NCBI GenBank assembly: GCA_910592005.1
Contig: CAJVPP010003725.1
Coordinates: 1-10,945, forward strand
Length of the DNA: 10,945 nt
Source of the DNA: Funneliformis mosseae
Taxonomy: Eukaryota > Glomeromycota > Glomeromycetes > Glomerales > Glomeraceae
Direction of reading: 5' to 3'
How positions within the stretch are numbered: position 1 is the stretch's first letter; each line of letters starts with the position of its first letter. Below the pieces are notes generated by a model. That model saw only the letters and a list, made by a program, of their open reading frames with translations, was not told where the DNA came from and searched no databases. Below, in pieces: positions 8,391 to 10,945 of this stretch. A program made the position numbers and the translations under genes.

Positions 8391-9136
8391 AAGTCAATTC
8401 AGGTTGGCTCATGCTTCGTTTAATAACGATGATGAGTTTTTCTAAAAATGATGTAATTAATTAATCTTGTACCGTTTTCATGCATTGAAATTGATTTTGA
8501 GATCGTGGGTTTTTTGTTTCTCTTAAGGTGTTTTAGATAAATAAATTCTTTTTTTTTTTGATTTTCATCGCATACAAGTTCTAAATTCAAAGAATAAGGC
8601 TCTTAAAAATAAATGGATTAACTTTGCTGTCTCAAGGGCGCAGTAAAATGATTGCTTAGTGCATTATCAAACTAAACTTTTTTTCCGATGCACACGACAC
8701 ACACAGCCTACAAATATGTGTAAAAACAAATTCTTTAACAAATATCGGACATAATCAATAAAAAGAACTTGCGATAAAAAAAAAAATTATTGGTTTTATT
8801 CCAAACAACTTTTATTAAAGAATCTGCATATTAAAGTTCTAATGCTACTAAAGAATTAAAAGAGATTTATTTAGAATCAGTCAATATTTTTATGTAGATC
8901 TTTTAATTAAATTTATTTCTACTGAATATTTGCTCTTTTGTGGCTTCAAGAATTGAATTAAAAAGAGCCTTTTTTTTTCATTTAATGTCATAATCTTCAA
9001 AATTGTGAATACCTTATTGTATATTTTCATAATTTTAAAACGACTCGGAATACTGGAACGAAAAATCGGATACAAGTTTGAAAGCTCTAAAGTTGCTTCA
9101 TTGCATATGCACAGCCATCAAAAAAATTATTCATAC
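8383..9136. other. Intergenic region upstream of the tRNA, no clear gene
   Basis: Base composition is more balanced than in the first 5.5 kb, and the sequence looks unique. Short open frames exist on both strands, including a minus-strand one at 9075-8890 with codons resembling real coding. None has a good start or a recognisable product. The minus-strand frame could be a last exon of whatever lies at 9137-9225, since a CCAG acceptor near 9053 gives the right phase, but this is weak. Confidence 0.45.
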
Positions 9137-9225
9137 CTTAATTGGCCTTGTCCAGATCTTTCGTCTCCAATATTTTTTGCCGTAACTTCTTTTGCTATAT
9201 TTATATATTGTGGAAGCAGAACCAT
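9137..9225 (-). other. Candidate small first exon, unrecognised (ambiguous strand)
   Basis: On the minus strand an ATG at 9225 opens 29 codons plus two bases with natural-looking content (MVLLPQYINIAKEV, then AKNIGDERSGQGQL), followed directly by a GTATGA donor at 9136. Unspliced, the frame stops two codons later. The plus strand of the same stretch also reads sensibly: after an acceptor-like TTGTCCAG it encodes LSSPIFFAVTSFAIFIYCGS and ends RVMY at 9254-9256, a hydrophobic segment resembling a tail anchor. Only one can be real, perhaps neither. A faint likeness of either strand to the small ER protein family RAMP4/SERP1 struck me but is too short to rely on. Confidence 0.3.
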
Positions 9226-9256
9226 ATGGTTTCAAATTTTCCGAGTAATGTATTAA

Positions 9257-10049
9257 ATAAACTATTCTGAATCCGCATACACACGTTCAAAAATAAAGCG
9301 TAACAAAGGTAGCGCAGTAATTGCATGCTAGAAACACATGAAAATTTTCTTTATTCATCTTAGCTCTCATCGTTGTTTATTACAACAGTAAATAATAACT
9401 TTAGAGATTAAGATTGAGGAATCAAACTAAAAATAGAAAGAAGTTAAAGGGCTGAGCGAAGCAATTTTGAAAAGCTGATTTTCAAGCGACTAACTTATAA
9501 ATAACACTATATATATAAAACTAGATCATAAATGCGTGGCTCAAAAGTTTTAATTAAAAATCAATTCTTATTTATTACAACTATAAAGCTATAGAATTCT
9601 TTTTATATAAAATGTCGGTATCAAAATTACCAAAAAAAAAAAATTTGTTTAAATATGAGAAAAAATATTGACACTGGTAACGACAAAGACGAATGAAAAC
9701 ATACCTTCAACCCAATTTTCAAAAAAATTCTAGTTGTTTTTATAGGTCATCTCCGCCAACATAAAGGGATAAAGTTTCATTTGTGCAGCAATGATATGGG
9801 ATATGGGATTTTAAATATAGTATAAAATCACAAACTTTTTGCCAATCCGTTTCAAACTTTAACTTCAGTGAAAGGCTGATTTGATCGGATTACAATTATT
9901 TTCTTCCGGTAAGAAGACAATTCTATATCGAGCGATTCCGCCAAGGTATATAAGCTTTTAACGATCGGATTCTACAATAAGAAAAGGATCTGTTCAGCGA
10001 TGAACTTTATCAATTATAAATAAATACAGTGCGCGACTCTTAAAGACTG
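9257..10049. other. Unique intergenic DNA without a supportable gene
   Basis: The region is richer in G and C than most of the window and carries short motifs such as GATCGGATT twice (about 9894 and 9963). Open frames are short on both strands and no RNA fold is evident. It may hold promoter or untranslated sequence of an unrecognised gene at 9137-9256. Confidence 0.45.
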
Positions 10050-10063
10050 AAATCACGTGATTT
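10050..10063. promoter_or_regulatory. 14-bp palindrome centred on an E-box (CACGTG)
   Basis: AAATCACGTGATTT is a perfect palindrome containing TCACGTGA, the preferred site type of fungal bHLH factors such as Cbf1. A second CACGTG lies at 10114-10119, 64 bp centre to centre. No gene start is identified close by, so its target is unknown. Confidence 0.4.
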
Positions 10064-10113
10064 GTCCCGATTTCCGAGATTTTGAAAAATCACGAGACCA
10101 ATATAAGTTATGC

Positions 10114-10119
10114 CACGTG
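10114..10119. promoter_or_regulatory. Second CACGTG core
   Basis: A bare hexamer palindrome in the context GCCACGTGTT. It is of interest only because it pairs with the longer E-box palindrome at 10050-10063. Confidence 0.25.
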
Positions 10120-10179
10120 TTAAGCGAAACAGCAATAAAATTAAGTATAATGCATGATTTATTGATAAATTTAAATGAT

Positions 10180-10659
10180 TTAATGCATGTTATATTTTTT
10201 AATAATTCCTATATTATCACCCTTTCTCACAACTCTTTCTTTTATAAATGTATTTAAATCATCTTGCGGAATCCGCCTGTATGATTTAAATTTTTTACAT
10301 GCATATTTAGCTAACTTTCCTGTTAATCCTTCATGATACAATTGCATGTATCTCCAGGCATACTTTCTAATTGTAGTAATATTTATGAATCAAGTGCTTG
10401 CAGAATAGTTTCTTGCAAGCCATTCCATGTGTAATCACAGTGATTTCTTATAAAACACTTCTGCATCCCAATACATTTCGATAAAATTAAGTTTGCAATC
10501 GAACTTCAAATAGAAAATGCATAATGGTCCTTTTGGTTTTTCTCATAAGGCAGAATCAGCATAATTTCTGAAATACCATTTGCTGAGTATCTCTTGTTCA
10601 TCTTTATTAATAAAAGACGTTAACCTTATAACCAATTGTTTTTTTCTAGGACCTATTCA
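10180..10659 (-). pseudogene. C-terminal remnant of an IS630/DDE_3-like transposase
   Basis: The minus strand reads CIFYLKFDCKLNFIEMYW, corresponding to the conserved HCELNFIE block of a DDE endonuclease family common in fungal genomes. The third catalytic Glu is at codon 10479-10477. It is followed by NHCDYTWNGLQETILQALDS, then TTIRKYAWRYMQLYHEGLTG and KLAKYACKKFKSYRRIP, stopping at TAA 10182-10180. The middle block is in another frame: one frameshift just after the YW motif and a second that restores the frame near 10385. A TGA interrupts the part upstream of CIFY (near 10542), and another lies at 10659-10657, where recognisable sequence ends. The first two catalytic acids are not found in the window. 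It is clearly dead. The family call comes from remembered motif order; the exact superfamily name is less certain. Confidence 0.78.
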
Positions 10660-10700
10660 TCCTTGTTGCAACAAAAGCATCTTTGGTATATGCTACATGG

Positions 10701-10732
10701 TTCATTTAGTCATTTATTCATTTAGTCATTTG
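10701..10732. repeat. Two-copy 16-bp tandem repeat
   Basis: TTCATTTAGTCATTTA is followed at once by TTCATTTAGTCATTTG. Related TTTAGT units continue to about 10780. The repeats have no evident function. Confidence 0.7.
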
Positions 10733-10826
10733 CTAAAAGTTTAGTTAATGATTTAGACTTTAGTCAAAGGTTTAGTTAAATATAAATTTGACGAAAGTTT
10801 AATCATGATAAAAATAATTTAAGCAG

Positions 10827-10884
10827 GCATCATTAATTTTGATGCTTATTATCCCTTAAACTGTAAAACAGGCAAATTTGCCTG
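10827..10884. repeat. Two small palindromes at the window end
   Basis: GCATCA (10827-10832) pairs with TGATGC (10840-10845). The perfect 16-bp palindrome CAGGCAAATTTGCCTG lies at 10869-10884. They could belong to the end of a transposon or be chance; no partner end was found in the window. Confidence 0.4.
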
Positions 10885-10945
10885 CAAACATAAAAAAAAG
10901 TATTAATTTTTTAATAAAAAATAAAATATTAATGTTAATAATATA

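Noticed and set aside
8209..8412. Minus-strand open frame beginning MSQPELTSFF followed by poly-Lys
   Set aside because: Its length depends on the T29 homopolymer, and its 3' end runs towards and against the tRNA gene. There is no domain and no splice support.
8426..8434. GATGATGA as a C box of a C/D snoRNA
   Set aside because: No D box (CTGA) or closing stem follows within a plausible distance.
9999..10050. GCGATGA and CTGA as a possible C/D snoRNA
   Set aside because: The C box has a mismatch, there is no terminal stem and the spacing is short.
10057..10257. Plus-strand open frame beginning MICPDFRDFEK
   Set aside because: It overlaps the dead transposase tail on the other strand, has no recognisable motif and lies in A/T-rich DNA where such lengths occur by chance.
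1..10945. CRISPR array, bacterial operon or riboswitch
   Set aside because: There are no regularly spaced direct repeats. The introns and the tRNA without encoded CCA mark this as eukaryotic nuclear DNA.

Overview
The window looks like nuclear DNA of a very AT-rich, transposon-laden fungus, most likely an arbuscular mycorrhizal fungus (Glomeromycotina, Rhizophagus-like). The reasons are the extreme A/T homopolymer content, short spliceosomal introns (87-111 nt) with GTATGT/GTAAAC-type donors and a TACTAAC branch site, a eukaryotic tRNA-Pro without encoded CCA, and decayed pogo/Tigger-type and IS630/DDE_3-like transposases of the kind I associate with these genomes. The taxonomic call is an inference; no marker gene is present.

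Positions 1-4361 are transposon territory. The window opens inside the end of a pogo-like element (terminal repeat 134-159). A fold-back MITE-like palindrome follows (432-598). A degenerate pogo/Tigger-like element (about 1021-4361) comes next, with diverged terminal and subterminal inverted repeats. It carries a dead minus-strand transposase (3775 to 1668) in which all three catalytic aspartates can still be located. About 1.2 kb of almost pure A/T sequence (4362-5584) follows.

Positions 5585-7566 hold the only convincing intact protein-coding gene. What look like three separate minus-strand reading frames join through three introns, with matching phase at every junction, into one 564-residue single-pass membrane protein. 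The model includes a 37-nt micro-exon. I do not recognise the family.

Positions 7567-10945 contain a tRNA-Pro(CGG) on the minus strand with its Pol III terminator, a T29 tract, a unique region of more balanced base composition with an ambiguous small exon candidate (9137-9256), two CACGTG motifs (one in a 14-bp palindrome), and the C-terminal remnant of a second transposase (10659 to 10180, minus). The last 200 bases hold short tandem and palindromic repeats.

I see no operon-like functional system here. The tRNA and the membrane-protein gene sit between two blocks of dead transposons. The feature most worth following up is the reconstructed four-exon membrane-protein gene.
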